Shown here one piece after another: positions 16,124-25,013 of a stretch of 40,778 bases of DNA (positions within the stretch are counted from its first letter, which is position 1; every line of letters starts with the position of its first letter). The notes beneath the pieces are model-generated. The model had not been told where the DNA came from. It made no database searches and saw nothing but the letters and a program-made list of their open reading frames with translations. The position numbers and the translations under genes are program-made. The stretch comes from an uncultured Clostridia bacterium (lineage in GTDB: Bacteria; Bacillota; Clostridia; Oscillospirales; JAAYOS01): contig CANPWY010000004.1 of the NCBI GenBank assembly GCA_947585215.1, positions 1 through 40,778 on the forward strand, written 5' to 3'.

Positions 16124-16768
16124 ATGATGAAAAGAGTTATTTCGGCACTTGCGCTCGCGGCGCTGCTCGTGCGTCCTGCCGCGGCGTACACACCCGTCAT
16201 AGACGCCGGTCACGGCGGCTTCGACGGCGGCGCGGTGAGCTCGAGCGGAGTGATAGAGAGCGGGCTGAACCTCGCCATTTCGCTCAAGACGGCGGCGCTG
16301 TTCCGGCTGTTCGGCGTTGACCCCGTGCTCATTCGCGAGACCGACACGGCGGTGGGGGACGGCGCAAAGTCCGGCAAGAGCGCCAAGGCCGCCGACCTGC
16401 GGCGGCGCGTCGAGATAGTCGCGGAGACGGAGGACGCGTTCCTTATCAGCATACACCAGAACATGTTCGGGGACAGCCGGTACGGCGGCGCGCACATATT
16501 CTACAAGGGCGACGAGGCAAAGCCGCTCGCGGAGACGCTCCAGAGGAACGTCCGCAGTCAGCTCGACCCTGAGAACACGCGCGAAGCGAAGCCCGTCGCG
16601 GGCGACGTGTACCTGTTCCGAAAGATAACCTGCCCCGGGATACTCGCAGAGTGCGGATTTCTCTCCAACTCCCGCGACCTCGCGGAGCTCCAGGACGACG
16701 GGCACCAGAAGAAGCTCGCCTGCCTTCTCGTGAGCGGACTGCTCACGCTCGAGAGCGGCGGGATGTGA
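16124..16768 (+). CDS. N-acetylmuramoyl-L-alanine amidase, CwlD-like
   Basis: A 214-residue exported zinc amidase (Amidase_3) that cleaves the amide bond between muramic acid and stem peptide. Zinc and catalytic residues are all present: His30 in DAGHGGFDGG, Glu45 in ESGLNL, His111 in SIHQN and Glu176 in ILAECGFLSN. A short signal peptide or signal anchor (KRVISALALAALLVRPAAA) precedes the domain, with no extra wall-binding repeats. Size and single-domain layout match CwlD, which prepares muramic-delta-lactam in spore cortex, and cotJ genes lie nearby. A general amidase cannot be excluded. Start is ATG 16124 or 16127, both following the sequestered GGGAGG. Confidence 0.85.
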   Translation: MMKRVISALALAALLVRPAAAYTPVIDAGHGGFDGGAVSSSGVIESGLNLAISLKTAALFRLFGVDPVLIRETDTAVGDGAKSGKSAKAADLRRRVEIVAETEDAFLISIHQNMFGDSRYGGAHIFYKGDEAKPLAETLQRNVRSQLDPENTREAKPVAGDVYLFRKITCPGILAECGFLSNSRDLAELQDDGHQKKLACLLVSGLLTLESGGM

Positions 16769-16834
16769 CGCCGGCGCTCCGCCGCCGTGACGTGAAAGAA
16801 AAACAGAAGTCAAAGCGCGAAAGGAAGATGTAAC

Positions 16835-18205
16835 TTGCCCGCATCGAAGGAAAAAACGCTGTTCTTCTGCTCAGAGTGCGGATACGAGACCTACAAGTGG
16901 TCGGGACGCTGTCCGAGCTGCGGAAAGTGGAACACGCTTGTCGAGAGCACGGTCGTCACCGGCCCCGCGGCGAAGCACGCGGTCTCCGCGCCCGCCGGGC
17001 GGGAGAACAACGTCATGCGCCTCTCGGAGGTGTCGGAGGAGAGCGAGCCGCGCTTCTCGACGGGGCTCGGGGAGCTCGACCGCGTGCTCGGCGGCGGCGC
17101 TGTGCAGGGAAGCCTTGTGCTCGTGGGCGGCGAGCCGGGCGTAGGCAAGTCGACGCTTCTGCTCCAGATTTGCGCCTCGCTCTGCCTCGAGCGTCGGGTG
17201 CTCTATGTCTCAGGCGAGGAGAGCATCCGCCAGATAGGCATGAGGGCGCGCCGCCTCGGCGTTTCGGGGGACAACCTCTCCGCGCTCTCCGAAACAGACC
17301 TCGACAGGATAATAGACCTCGTCCGCGAGAACAATCCGGACATACTCATAGTCGACTCGATACAGACGATGTTCCGCCGCTCGAACGCCTCCGCGCCGGG
17401 GAGCGTCAGCCAGATAAAGGACTGCACGCTCGCGCTGATGCAGCTTGCAAAGACCGACGGGGTGACGGTGTTCGTTGTCGGCCACGTCAACAAGGAGGGC
17501 TCGCTTGCGGGGCCGAAGGTGCTCGAGCACATCGTCGACTGCGTGCTGAGCTTCGAGGGGGACAGAAACCTCATCCACAGGATACTCCGCGCCGAGAAGA
17601 ACCGATTCGGCTCGACAAACGAGATAGGCGTGTTCGAGATGACGGGGGAGGGACTGCGCGAGATACCGAACCCGTCCGAGATGCTTCTCTCCGGCCGGCC
17701 GTCAAACGTCGCGGGCTCCTGCGTCGCATGCGTGATGGAGGGCTCGCGGCCGGTGCTCGCGGAAGTGCAGGCGCTCGTGACGCCCACCGCCTACGGCAAT
17801 CCTCGGCGGATGAGCTCGGGACTCGCCTACGACCGCGCCGTCCTGATGCTCGCGGTGCTCGAGCGCCGCGCGGGGCTGATAACCTCCAATCGGGACGCCT
17901 ACATAAACATCGTCGGCGGACTGAAGGTGGACGAGCCCGCCATAGACCTCGCGACGGTGCTCGCGCTCGCGGGTGCGCTGCTTGACCGTCCCACCGGGGA
18001 CGACCTCGCCGCGTTCGGCGAGGTCGGACTTGCGGGCGAGCTGAGAGGCGTCACCGCCGCAGAGCAGCGCCTCGCGGAGGTGCGCCGCCTCGGATTCAAG
18101 CGGTGCGCCATGCCCGCGCGCGGCGCGAGGGACGTCCGCGTGCCGGACGGCCTCGAGGTGATTCGCGTGAGGACCGTGAGCGAGGCAATAAAGGAGCTTC
18201 TGTGA
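16835..18205 (+). CDS. radA: DNA repair protein RadA
   Basis: A 456-residue RecA-related branch-migration ATPase used in recombinational repair. The N-terminal zinc finger has Cys12, 15, 26 and 29 (CSEC...CPSC). The RecA-like core has Walker A GEPGVGKST (about residues 99-107) and the RadA-specific KNRFG motif at 255-259. The C-terminal third is the Lon-protease-like domain (GGLKVDEPAIDLATVLALAG, GEVGLAGELRGV). The start is a TTG at 16835, with AAAGGAAG about nine bases upstream; no in-frame ATG fits the zinc finger spacing better. Only 28 bases separate it from the adaptor cluster, so read-through is likely. Confidence 0.95.
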   Translation: MPASKEKTLFFCSECGYETYKWSGRCPSCGKWNTLVESTVVTGPAAKHAVSAPAGRENNVMRLSEVSEESEPRFSTGLGELDRVLGGGAVQGSLVLVGGEPGVGKSTLLLQICASLCLERRVLYVSGEESIRQIGMRARRLGVSGDNLSALSETDLDRIIDLVRENNPDILIVDSIQTMFRRSNASAPGSVSQIKDCTLALMQLAKTDGVTVFVVGHVNKEGSLAGPKVLEHIVDCVLSFEGDRNLIHRILRAEKNRFGSTNEIGVFEMTGEGLREIPNPSEMLLSGRPSNVAGSCVACVMEGSRPVLAEVQALVTPTAYGNPRRMSSGLAYDRAVLMLAVLERRAGLITSNRDAYINIVGGLKVDEPAIDLATVLALAGALLDRPTGDDLAAFGEVGLAGELRGVTAAEQRLAEVRRLGFKRCAMPARGARDVRVPDGLEVIRVRTVSEAIKELL

Positions 18206-18233
18206 CAGATATTCTTTCTCTCGGAGGACGGAA

Positions 18234-19295
18234 ATGAGCAGCATATCCGTAAAATGCACGGCGATGGCGTGCGCGGCGGCGCTGATACTCGGCGGGTGCT
18301 CGCTGCTGCCGGAGGAGGCGGAGGCGCCGTCGCCCCCGCTGATATACGCCTACGAAAAGACAGACTACACCTTCGCAAACGTCGACCGCGGGGACATCCT
18401 CGAGACAAAGAGGGTGACCTTTCGCTATATGCCGTCCGTGAAGCAGTCGCTTGCGTTCGACGTGAACGGAGCGGCGCTCGACGCGGTATATGTCTCGGTC
18501 GGGGACGACGTGAAGGAGGGCGAGCTGCTCTGCGAGCTCGAGGACGGCGGCCTCTCCGACGAGATAGACGCCGCGCGCGAGACGATAGCGGGCTACGAGC
18601 GGACGCTTGAGGAGATGGCCGAGAGCTCAAAGCTCGAGCTCGAGCGGTACGACCTCCGCATCGCGGCGGATCCGACGAGCGAGAGCCTGAAGAGCGAACG
18701 TAAGGCGGCGGAGGAGAACTACAAAGCAAACCGCCGCACGACAGAGCTTCGCCTTGCCGCAGAGGAGGCAAGGCTTGACGAACTGCTTTCGGACGAGGAG
18801 AAGCACCGTCTCTGCGCCCCGTTTGCGGGGACCGTGACCTACGTCAAGAGCTTCGGCGGAGACGGCTTTACCTCGACCGCCGGGGAGACTTTCATAACGA
18901 TAAGCGACAAGACCTCCATGGTCTTCTCTTGCGACGAGACCGACGCGAAGGGCCTCTTTGCCGTCGGGGACGTTGTTACGGTCAATATCGGCGGCGAGGA
19001 GTACGAGGCGGAGGTCGTCTCGACAGAGGGAAGCGTCGCGAGCATCGTGCCGCGCGACTACACCGAGACGGCAGCTGAGGGCACCTACGGAGTGGTGAGC
19101 ATTACGACCGACGCCGTGTACGACGTTCTGCGAGTCCCATCCGGGGCGGTGAAGAGCGCGAACGGCCGGTCGATAGTCTATATGCTCGAGGACGGCGTCC
19201 GCGTGATGAGAAACGTCGAGACGGGCTTCTCGGCGGACGGTATGACCGAGATAGTTTCCGGCCTCGAGGAGGGAGAGCAGGTGATAGTTTCATGA
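18234..19295 (+). CDS. HlyD/RND-type adaptor lipoprotein, first of three
   Basis: A 353-residue lipoprotein with the membrane-fusion-protein architecture. Signal peptide with lipobox ILGGC (lipidated Cys22). Then a biotinyl-lipoyl half (VYVSVGDDVKEGELLCELED), a short alpha-hairpin of two charged helices (about residues 105-185), the second lipoyl half (LCAPFAGTVTYV), a beta-barrel and a C-terminal proximal domain (VLRVPSGAVKSANGRSIVYM...GLEEGEQVIVS). In Gram-negatives such adaptors link an inner-membrane pump to an outer-membrane channel; in a Gram-positive the lipid anchor would hold it on the outer face beside the FtsX-type permease encoded downstream. The stop overlaps the next start (ATGA). 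Confidence 0.88.
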   Translation: MSSISVKCTAMACAAALILGGCSLLPEEAEAPSPPLIYAYEKTDYTFANVDRGDILETKRVTFRYMPSVKQSLAFDVNGAALDAVYVSVGDDVKEGELLCELEDGGLSDEIDAARETIAGYERTLEEMAESSKLELERYDLRIAADPTSESLKSERKAAEENYKANRRTTELRLAAEEARLDELLSDEEKHRLCAPFAGTVTYVKSFGGDGFTSTAGETFITISDKTSMVFSCDETDAKGLFAVGDVVTVNIGGEEYEAEVVSTEGSVASIVPRDYTETAAEGTYGVVSITTDAVYDVLRVPSGAVKSANGRSIVYMLEDGVRVMRNVETGFSADGMTEIVSGLEEGEQVIVS

Positions 19296-20374
19296 AGCTG
19301 AGACTGCTCGCGGCGGCGGCCGCCGCCGCGCTGATAATGTCGTCCTGCGGGGGCGGCGGAGAGACGTCCGCGCCGCCGCTCGCGGACACCGTGAAGGTCG
19401 TGTACGACACGGCGAAGGCGGAGCGCGGGGACGTCGAAGCGGTGCTTGTGTACTCCGCCTGCGTCCTGCCGGTGCAGACCGACGTGTCCTTTGAGGACTC
19501 GTCCGGCGTGGTCGACAGAGTGTTTGTAAAGACGGGGGACAGCGTCTCCGAGGGGGACGCGCTCCTGCAGCTCGACACCGAGGGACTTCGGGAGAGGCTT
19601 GACGACGCGAAAGAGCGGCTCGCTTCGCTCGAGGAGAGCGGCGCGCGCGAGCGCCGTATGCTTGAGATAGATCTGGAGCTTGCAAAGCTCGACCTCGAGG
19701 AGGCGGAGGAGGCCGACCCGGACGGGCTGGACGCCTCTCTGCTCCGGCTCGAGGTAGAGAGCCGTCAGTCCGACCTTGACAGGTACGACGGACAGCTTGA
19801 GAGGTCGCTTGACGCCGCGAAAAAGGACATAGCGGAGCTTGAAAAGGAGATAGAGAGCGCGACACTGCGCGCGCCGGTGAGCGGCGAGGTCATATCGGTC
19901 TACATATCGGAGGGCGCGCGCGCCGCGTCCTCGACGACGCTTGTCACTCTTTCCGACGGCGACCGGCGCTACATAAGCTGTGCGGCGGGAGAAAAGGTGC
20001 CGTCTACGGCACAGCTCAGTTACATCGAAGACGGAACGGAGTACCCGCTTGAGCACTGGGAGTATACCGACCGCGAGATCGCGGTGTTCGAGGCGACGGG
20101 GAAGGACGCTCCGCAGAGGTTTGTGCGCTCGGACGGCGGCGAGCTTCCCGTGTCGGGCGAGTTTGTACAGCTCCGCGCCGTCCGCGAGAGCGCTAAGGAC
20201 GCCGTGCGGATACCTTCCGGCGCGCTCTACCGCGACTCGGGCGTCACCTACGTCTATATCGAGGACGGCGGTGAGCTCGTGTACACCGAGGTGAAGGTCG
20301 GCGTCACGAACGACGCGTATGCAGAGATCCTGGACGGAGTAGAGGAGGGGGATGAGGTCTATGTCGGCGGCTAA
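19292..20374 (+). CDS. HlyD/RND-type adaptor lipoprotein, second of three
   Basis: A 360-residue paralogue-like neighbour of the preceding gene. Lipobox MSSC (Cys19) follows an Ala/Leu-rich signal. The lipoyl half-motif VFVKTGDSVSEGDALLQLDT is followed by the longest coiled-coil hairpin of the three (about residues 90-190, heavily Glu/Leu/Arg with DLEEAEEADPDG at the turn), then the closing half LRAPVSGEVISVYISEGARA, barrel and C-terminal domain ending VEEGDEVYVGG. Sequence similarity to its neighbours appears limited to the fold motifs, so the three are not recent duplicates. Starts by ATGA overlap and ends overlapping the third gene by 14 bases, consistent with coupled translation. Confidence 0.88.
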   Translation: MKLRLLAAAAAAALIMSSCGGGGETSAPPLADTVKVVYDTAKAERGDVEAVLVYSACVLPVQTDVSFEDSSGVVDRVFVKTGDSVSEGDALLQLDTEGLRERLDDAKERLASLEESGARERRMLEIDLELAKLDLEEAEEADPDGLDASLLRLEVESRQSDLDRYDGQLERSLDAAKKDIAELEKEIESATLRAPVSGEVISVYISEGARAASSTTLVTLSDGDRRYISCAAGEKVPSTAQLSYIEDGTEYPLEHWEYTDREIAVFEATGKDAPQRFVRSDGGELPVSGEFVQLRAVRESAKDAVRIPSGALYRDSGVTYVYIEDGGELVYTEVKVGVTNDAYAEILDGVEEGDEVYVGG

Positions 20375-21494
20375 GAGACTTTGCGCGCTGCTGCTCGCGG
20401 CGACGGCGGCATTTTCCCTCGTCTCCTGCTCGGAGAGTGAGAGCGCGGGCGAGGCGCTGATAAAGCCGGTGGAGAGGAGCGGAGGAAGCTCCTCCGGCTC
20501 GACGCGTACGGCGGAGGTCACGGTGGGCGGCATATCGCGCAGTATGTCGGCCGACGCCTCCGTGTCATTTGCAACGCAGGACATATACTGTGAATTTAAC
20601 GGCGCGCGCTTTGCCGAATACTACGTTTCCGCAGGAGAAACGGTGGAGGAAGGCGCGCCGATAGCGCGCTTTGCGATAGAGACGAGCGCGGCGGAGCGTC
20701 AGCGCCTCGAGGCGGAGCTTGAAATAGCGAAGAGCGAAACGGAGCGCACGCTGGAGACCGCGCGGAGCGCCGCCTCTTCGGCGCGCGAAGCGCTCGCGGC
20801 GGCGGACAGGTCGGACTCGCGCGCGTACCGCCGCGCGGAGCTTCAGCTTGAGCGCGCGGAGCTCCAGCTTGAGGCGGCCGAGTCCGGCGCCGAAGACCGC
20901 GTCGCGGCGGCACAGGATGCGCTCCGCGAGTTTGACGAGCGCGCGGCGGAGGACACCGTCTATGCCCCGGCGCGCGGGTGCGTCTACTCGCTCGAGAGCT
21001 TAGGAGTGGGTCTCCCGGTGGAATACGGCCGCCGGGTGTGTACCTTCATAAGCTACGAGGACATAGCCGTCACCGCGCCGAGCGACATCACCGGCGTTCC
21101 GCGCTACGGCGAGAGGGCGACAATCAGGACCGACCTCGCCGACGGAGACATAGAGAGCCGCGTGCTCGACGCGCCGATAAACCGCGGCGAGGACACGGGC
21201 ACCTTTACGGTGGAGATACCGGACGAGGTAATAGAGGCCGCAAACGCTGTCCTCGCCTCGGACGGCGCGGGAAGGTTCATGCCGCGCATACGGGTGGAGG
21301 TCGAGCGTTTCTCGCTTGACGGCGTTGTGGTCGTACCGAACAGCGCACTGAAAAGCGAGGAGGGCAGGCGGTACGTCTACGTCATGCGGGACGGGTCGCC
21401 GAGGAAGCGCTTCGTCGTCGCGGGACTTGCGGACGATAAGAACACACAGATACTTGCCGGCCTTGAGCCGGGCGAGTATGTGAGCGTCGGTTAA
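20361..21494 (+). CDS. HlyD/RND-type adaptor lipoprotein, third of three
   Basis: A 377-residue adaptor-like lipoprotein with lipobox LVSC (Cys23). A Ser/Gly-rich linker (SGGSSSGSTRT) precedes the lipoyl half YYVSAGETVEEGAPIARF. An Ala/Glu/Arg-rich helical hairpin covers about residues 110-195, followed by VYAPARGCVYSLESLGVGLP, a beta-barrel region and the C-terminal domain (VVVPNSALKSEEGRRYVYVM...GLEPGEYVSVG). ATG 20361 is preferred over 20352 because GGAGGGGG then sits nine bases upstream. Fourteen bases separate it from the permease gene. Why one permease needs three adaptors is unknown; they could form a mixed ring or take turns. Confidence 0.85.
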   Translation: MSAAKRLCALLLAATAAFSLVSCSESESAGEALIKPVERSGGSSSGSTRTAEVTVGGISRSMSADASVSFATQDIYCEFNGARFAEYYVSAGETVEEGAPIARFAIETSAAERQRLEAELEIAKSETERTLETARSAASSAREALAAADRSDSRAYRRAELQLERAELQLEAAESGAEDRVAAAQDALREFDERAAEDTVYAPARGCVYSLESLGVGLPVEYGRRVCTFISYEDIAVTAPSDITGVPRYGERATIRTDLADGDIESRVLDAPINRGEDTGTFTVEIPDEVIEAANAVLASDGAGRFMPRIRVEVERFSLDGVVVVPNSALKSEEGRRYVYVMRDGSPRKRFVVAGLADDKNTQILAGLEPGEYVSVG

Positions 21495-21508
21495 GGGGAG
21501 GGAGAGAA

Positions 21509-24307
21509 ATGTTCGGATTCATCCTCAGAAAGATGCTCTCAAACAAGTGGCTCGTCGCGAGCCTGCTGATAGGAAACCTCCTGCTCTGCTCTATGGTCGC
21601 GAGCATACCGATATACTCGGACGCGATACTTCAGCGGATGATAGTCCGCACGCTCGACGCAAGACAGGTGGAGCGGAACAGCTATCCGCTCGCGGTGGAG
21701 CTGCGCTTCAACTCGCTCAATATGAACAAGGGCCGCGAGCGGGACGGACTGATGCAGTTCGAGGAGCGGCTTGCCGCTTTTGAGGAGAGCATGCCCGTCC
21801 CCTTTAAGGAGAAGGTGACGGTCTACACTACGTCCGACTATCAGGCGCTCGAGGTGGACGGACGCCGCACCGAGGCGGACAGGATGCTCCGCCTCCAGTC
21901 GATGAGCGGCGTGGAGGATCACCTGAAGATAGAGACGGGCCGAATGTATTCCTCCGAGCCGGACGGCGGCGTGATAGAGGTCATAGTGAACGAGAGGACG
22001 CTTGTGGAGCAGGACCTCATCCTCGGGGAAGTGCTCGAGATGAAGCAGGCGAAGCTCAACAGCGGCGGCGCGGTACGTTTCAAGGTCGTCGGCACCTACA
22101 TAAACAGCGAGGAGAGCGACCCATACTGGTACTACTCGCCGCAGACCTTCACCGACGTCTGCCTGATGGACGAGGATCTGTTCCGGGAGACGTTTATCGA
22201 CCCGCTGCCGCAGGAAGTGAACTTCGGCGCGCAGTACTACGACCTCTTCGACTACTCCTCGCTTGACGCCGACGGCGCGCGCGAGGTGTACGAGGCGACG
22301 CTTGCCGGCGCGAAGGAGTTCGAGCGCTACGGCACCCTCGGCTTCCGCGCGGGATATACGCAGACGCTCGAGAGCATACTTGACGAGGCGTCCCGCCTCA
22401 CCGTCACGCTCTGGGTGCTCCAGACGCCCATATTCATACTCTTTGCGTTCTTCATATTCATGGTGTCAAAAGAGATACTCGAGCAGGAGAAGAACTCGGT
22501 GGCGGTGATAAAGAGCCGCGGCGCCTCGCGCGGACAGGTCATACTCCTGTTCCTTGCGGAGAGCGGAATAGTCGCGGGAGTGAGCTTCCTTGCGGGACTG
22601 CCGCTCGGTCTGCTGATATGCAGGGTGCTCGGCGCGTCGGACGGGTTCCTCGGACTCGTGAGCCGCGCGTCATTAAACGCGCGAATAGTGCCGGAGGCCG
22701 TGCTTTACAGCGGCGCGGCGGCGGTCCTCGCCGTCCTGATGATGACGATACCGGCATTCAGGTATTCAAAGATAACGATAGTCGACCACAAGCGCGCAAA
22801 GACGGGACGCTCTACGCGTCCGCTCTGGCAGAAGCTGTTCCTTGACGTGATACTTCTCGGAGCGTCGATATACGGCCTCTACTCCTACAACAATCAGAAG
22901 GACCTTCTGAGCGCGGGAGGGGGCGGGATAGACCCGCTGCTCTTCATCACGTCGTCGCTCTTTATGGTCGGCGCGGGACTTCTGCTCGTGCGTGTGTTCC
23001 CGTGGATAATGCGGCTGATATTCCGGGTGGGACGGCGCTTCTGGCCGCCCGCGCTCTACGCGTCCTTCCTGCGGATAACGCGGTCGGTGGGCGAGGAGCA
23101 GTTTATAATGATATTCCTCGTGCTGACCATAGCGACCGGCATATTCAGCTCGTCCGCCGCGCGCACGATAAACCTCAACATGGAGGAGAACATCCGCTAC
23201 GAGTACGGCGCGGACGTCGTCGTGCGGGAGGAGTGGACGTCAAACAAGAGCTTCGTCACCGCCTCGGACGAGACGGTGTGGTACGAGCCCGACTACGAGA
23301 GATATTCGCCCCTCATCGCCGCCGGAATGCGGCTGACGAAGGTACAGCGCACGGAGGACGTCGTCGCCCCGACGCAGAGGCTGAACGATGTCACGATGCT
23401 CGCGATAGACTCCAAGGAGTTCGGAGAGATTGCGTGGTTCCGCGAGGGACAGCTCCCGGCACACCAGAACGAGTATCTGAACGCTTTGGCGTCCGACGCG
23501 TCCGCCGTATTGCTCTCGATGAACTTCCACACAAAGCAGGGCCTCGAGCTCGGAGACACGATAAATCTGTTCAGCCCTGAGGGAAACAGCAGCACCGGCA
23601 TCATAGCGGGATTTGTGGACTACTGGCCGAGCCTCGTCATGACTACGCCGCGGGCGGACGGCTCGGGCGGCGTCACCTACGAGGAGAACTACTTCGTCAT
23701 CGCAAATATCGCGCAGATACAGGCGGAGTGGGGAATCACTCCCTACGAGATATGGATGAAGAACTCGCCGGAGGGCGCGCGCCCGGTCTACGACCTCGCG
23801 GAGGCGCAGGATATGCGCTTCGAGGTGTTCCTTGACGCGGACGCGGCGGTCGTCGCCGAGAAGAACGACCCGGTGCTCCAGGGAACGAACGGCGTCCTCA
23901 CCGTCGGATTCATCATCGTGCTTGCGGTCTGTATGACCGGCTTCCTGATATACTGGATACTCTCGATACGCTCGCGGGTGCTCCAATTCGGAATATTCCG
24001 CGCGATGGGTATGTCGATGCGGGGCATATTCTCGATGCTTCTCTCGGAGCAGGTGTTCATATCCGGCGTATCTATAGGCTTCGGCGTGGGGGTGGGGCTC
24101 CTCGCCTCGCACTTCTTCGTGCCGCTCATTCAGATGGGCTACTCCGCGGGGCAGAACGTCCTGCCGCTCCGGATAGCCATGGAGGGGAGCGACTTTGCGC
24201 GGCTGTTTATCGTGATAGGCGTAATGCTCGTCGTGTGCATTGCAGTGCTCTGCGTGCTGATATCGAAGATACGCATAGCGCAGGCACTCAAGCTCGGCGA
24301 AGACTGA
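21509..24307 (+). CDS. Large FtsX-like ABC transporter permease
   Basis: A 932-residue membrane protein with two FtsX-type modules. An N-terminal helix (WLVASLLIGNLLLCSMVASI) leads into a large extracytoplasmic domain (about residues 40-290). A first block of helices follows (IFILFAFFIFMVS, GIVAGVSFLAGLPLGLLI, AAAVLAVLMMTIPAF, then two more near 450-500), a helix at FIMIFLVLTIATGIFSSSAA, a second extracytoplasmic domain (about 550-785) and three C-terminal helices ending ISKIRIAQALKLGED. This is the mechanotransmission-type permease of MacB/LolC relatives, but about twice the MacB membrane-part length, so one chain may provide both half-pores. It is flanked by three adaptors and two ATPases, its likely partners. 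Confidence 0.88.
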   Translation: MFGFILRKMLSNKWLVASLLIGNLLLCSMVASIPIYSDAILQRMIVRTLDARQVERNSYPLAVELRFNSLNMNKGRERDGLMQFEERLAAFEESMPVPFKEKVTVYTTSDYQALEVDGRRTEADRMLRLQSMSGVEDHLKIETGRMYSSEPDGGVIEVIVNERTLVEQDLILGEVLEMKQAKLNSGGAVRFKVVGTYINSEESDPYWYYSPQTFTDVCLMDEDLFRETFIDPLPQEVNFGAQYYDLFDYSSLDADGAREVYEATLAGAKEFERYGTLGFRAGYTQTLESILDEASRLTVTLWVLQTPIFILFAFFIFMVSKEILEQEKNSVAVIKSRGASRGQVILLFLAESGIVAGVSFLAGLPLGLLICRVLGASDGFLGLVSRASLNARIVPEAVLYSGAAAVLAVLMMTIPAFRYSKITIVDHKRAKTGRSTRPLWQKLFLDVILLGASIYGLYSYNNQKDLLSAGGGGIDPLLFITSSLFMVGAGLLLVRVFPWIMRLIFRVGRRFWPPALYASFLRITRSVGEEQFIMIFLVLTIATGIFSSSAARTINLNMEENIRYEYGADVVVREEWTSNKSFVTASDETVWYEPDYERYSPLIAAGMRLTKVQRTEDVVAPTQRLNDVTMLAIDSKEFGEIAWFREGQLPAHQNEYLNALASDASAVLLSMNFHTKQGLELGDTINLFSPEGNSSTGIIAGFVDYWPSLVMTTPRADGSGGVTYEENYFVIANIAQIQAEWGITPYEIWMKNSPEGARPVYDLAEAQDMRFEVFLDADAAVVAEKNDPVLQGTNGVLTVGFIIVLAVCMTGFLIYWILSIRSRVLQFGIFRAMGMSMRGIFSMLLSEQVFISGVSIGFGVGVGLLASHFFVPLIQMGYSAGQNVLPLRIAMEGSDFARLFIVIGVMLVVCIAVLCVLISKIRIAQALKLGED

Positions 24308-24320
24308 GGAGGGGACGCGA

Positions 24321-25013
24321 ATGGAAAACATTATCACGGCTGAGGGCGTGTCCCGCTCCTTCAGGGCGGGGGAGAACGACTTCTGGGCTCTCAGCGACAT
24401 AACTCTCGGCATCCCGAAGGGAAAGCTCACGATGCTTCGCGGCCGGAGCGGCTCCGGAAAGACGACGCTTATGAACATCCTTGGCGCGCTCGACCGTCCG
24501 ACGGCAGGCACGGTCACGGTGGACGGCGTGGACATCACCGCCGCCTCCGAGCCCGAGCGGGACGCCATACGCCGAAAGAAGATAGGCTTCGTATTCCAGT
24601 CGGTGGCGCTTGTGAGCATAATGACGGCGTATGAGAACGTGGAGTTCGGGCTCCGCATAGCGGGAGTACCGGCGGCGGAGCGCCGCCGCCGCGCGGAGGA
24701 GTGCCTGCGGCTCGTCGGCCTCGGCTCGCGAATGGACCATATGCCGCAGGAGATGTCCGGCGGCGAGCAGCAGCGCGTCGCGATAGCGCGCGCCATAGCG
24801 CACCGTCCGGCGGTGCTGTTTGCGGACGAGCCCACGGCGGAGCTGGATACCGCCACCGGCCTCTCGGTCATGAAGACCTTCCGCGAGCTTATCGAGAGCG
24901 AGGGCGTCACCCTCGTCATGACCACGCACGACGTGGGGCTCGTCGGCCTCGCGGACTGCACCTACGAGCTTGCGGACGGAAAACTCGTGCAGGGGGTGGA
25001 CTCCGATGAATGA
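24321..25013 (+). CDS. ABC transporter ATPase, LolD/MacB type
   Basis: A 230-residue nucleotide-binding protein with Walker A GRSGSGKTT (41-49), Q-loop FQSVALVSIMTAYENVEFGL, signature MSGGEQQR, Walker B VLFADEPTAELD and switch His TTHDVG. The SVALVSIMTAYENV stretch is characteristic of ATPases serving FtsX-type permeases. Its length is standard with no extra domain. It overlaps the next ATPase gene by eight bases, so the two are probably made together and may form a heterodimer on the single permease. Confidence 0.92.
   Translation: MENIITAEGVSRSFRAGENDFWALSDITLGIPKGKLTMLRGRSGSGKTTLMNILGALDRPTAGTVTVDGVDITAASEPERDAIRRKKIGFVFQSVALVSIMTAYENVEFGLRIAGVPAAERRRRAEECLRLVGLGSRMDHMPQEMSGGEQQRVAIARAIAHRPAVLFADEPTAELDTATGLSVMKTFRELIESEGVTLVMTTHDVGLVGLADCTYELADGKLVQGVDSDE

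Noticed and set aside
16792-16833. 13-codon basic mini-ORF (KEKQKSKRERKM) ending just before radA
   Set aside because: It starts with GTG and has no ribosome binding site; probably chance in the A-rich ribosome-binding region of radA.
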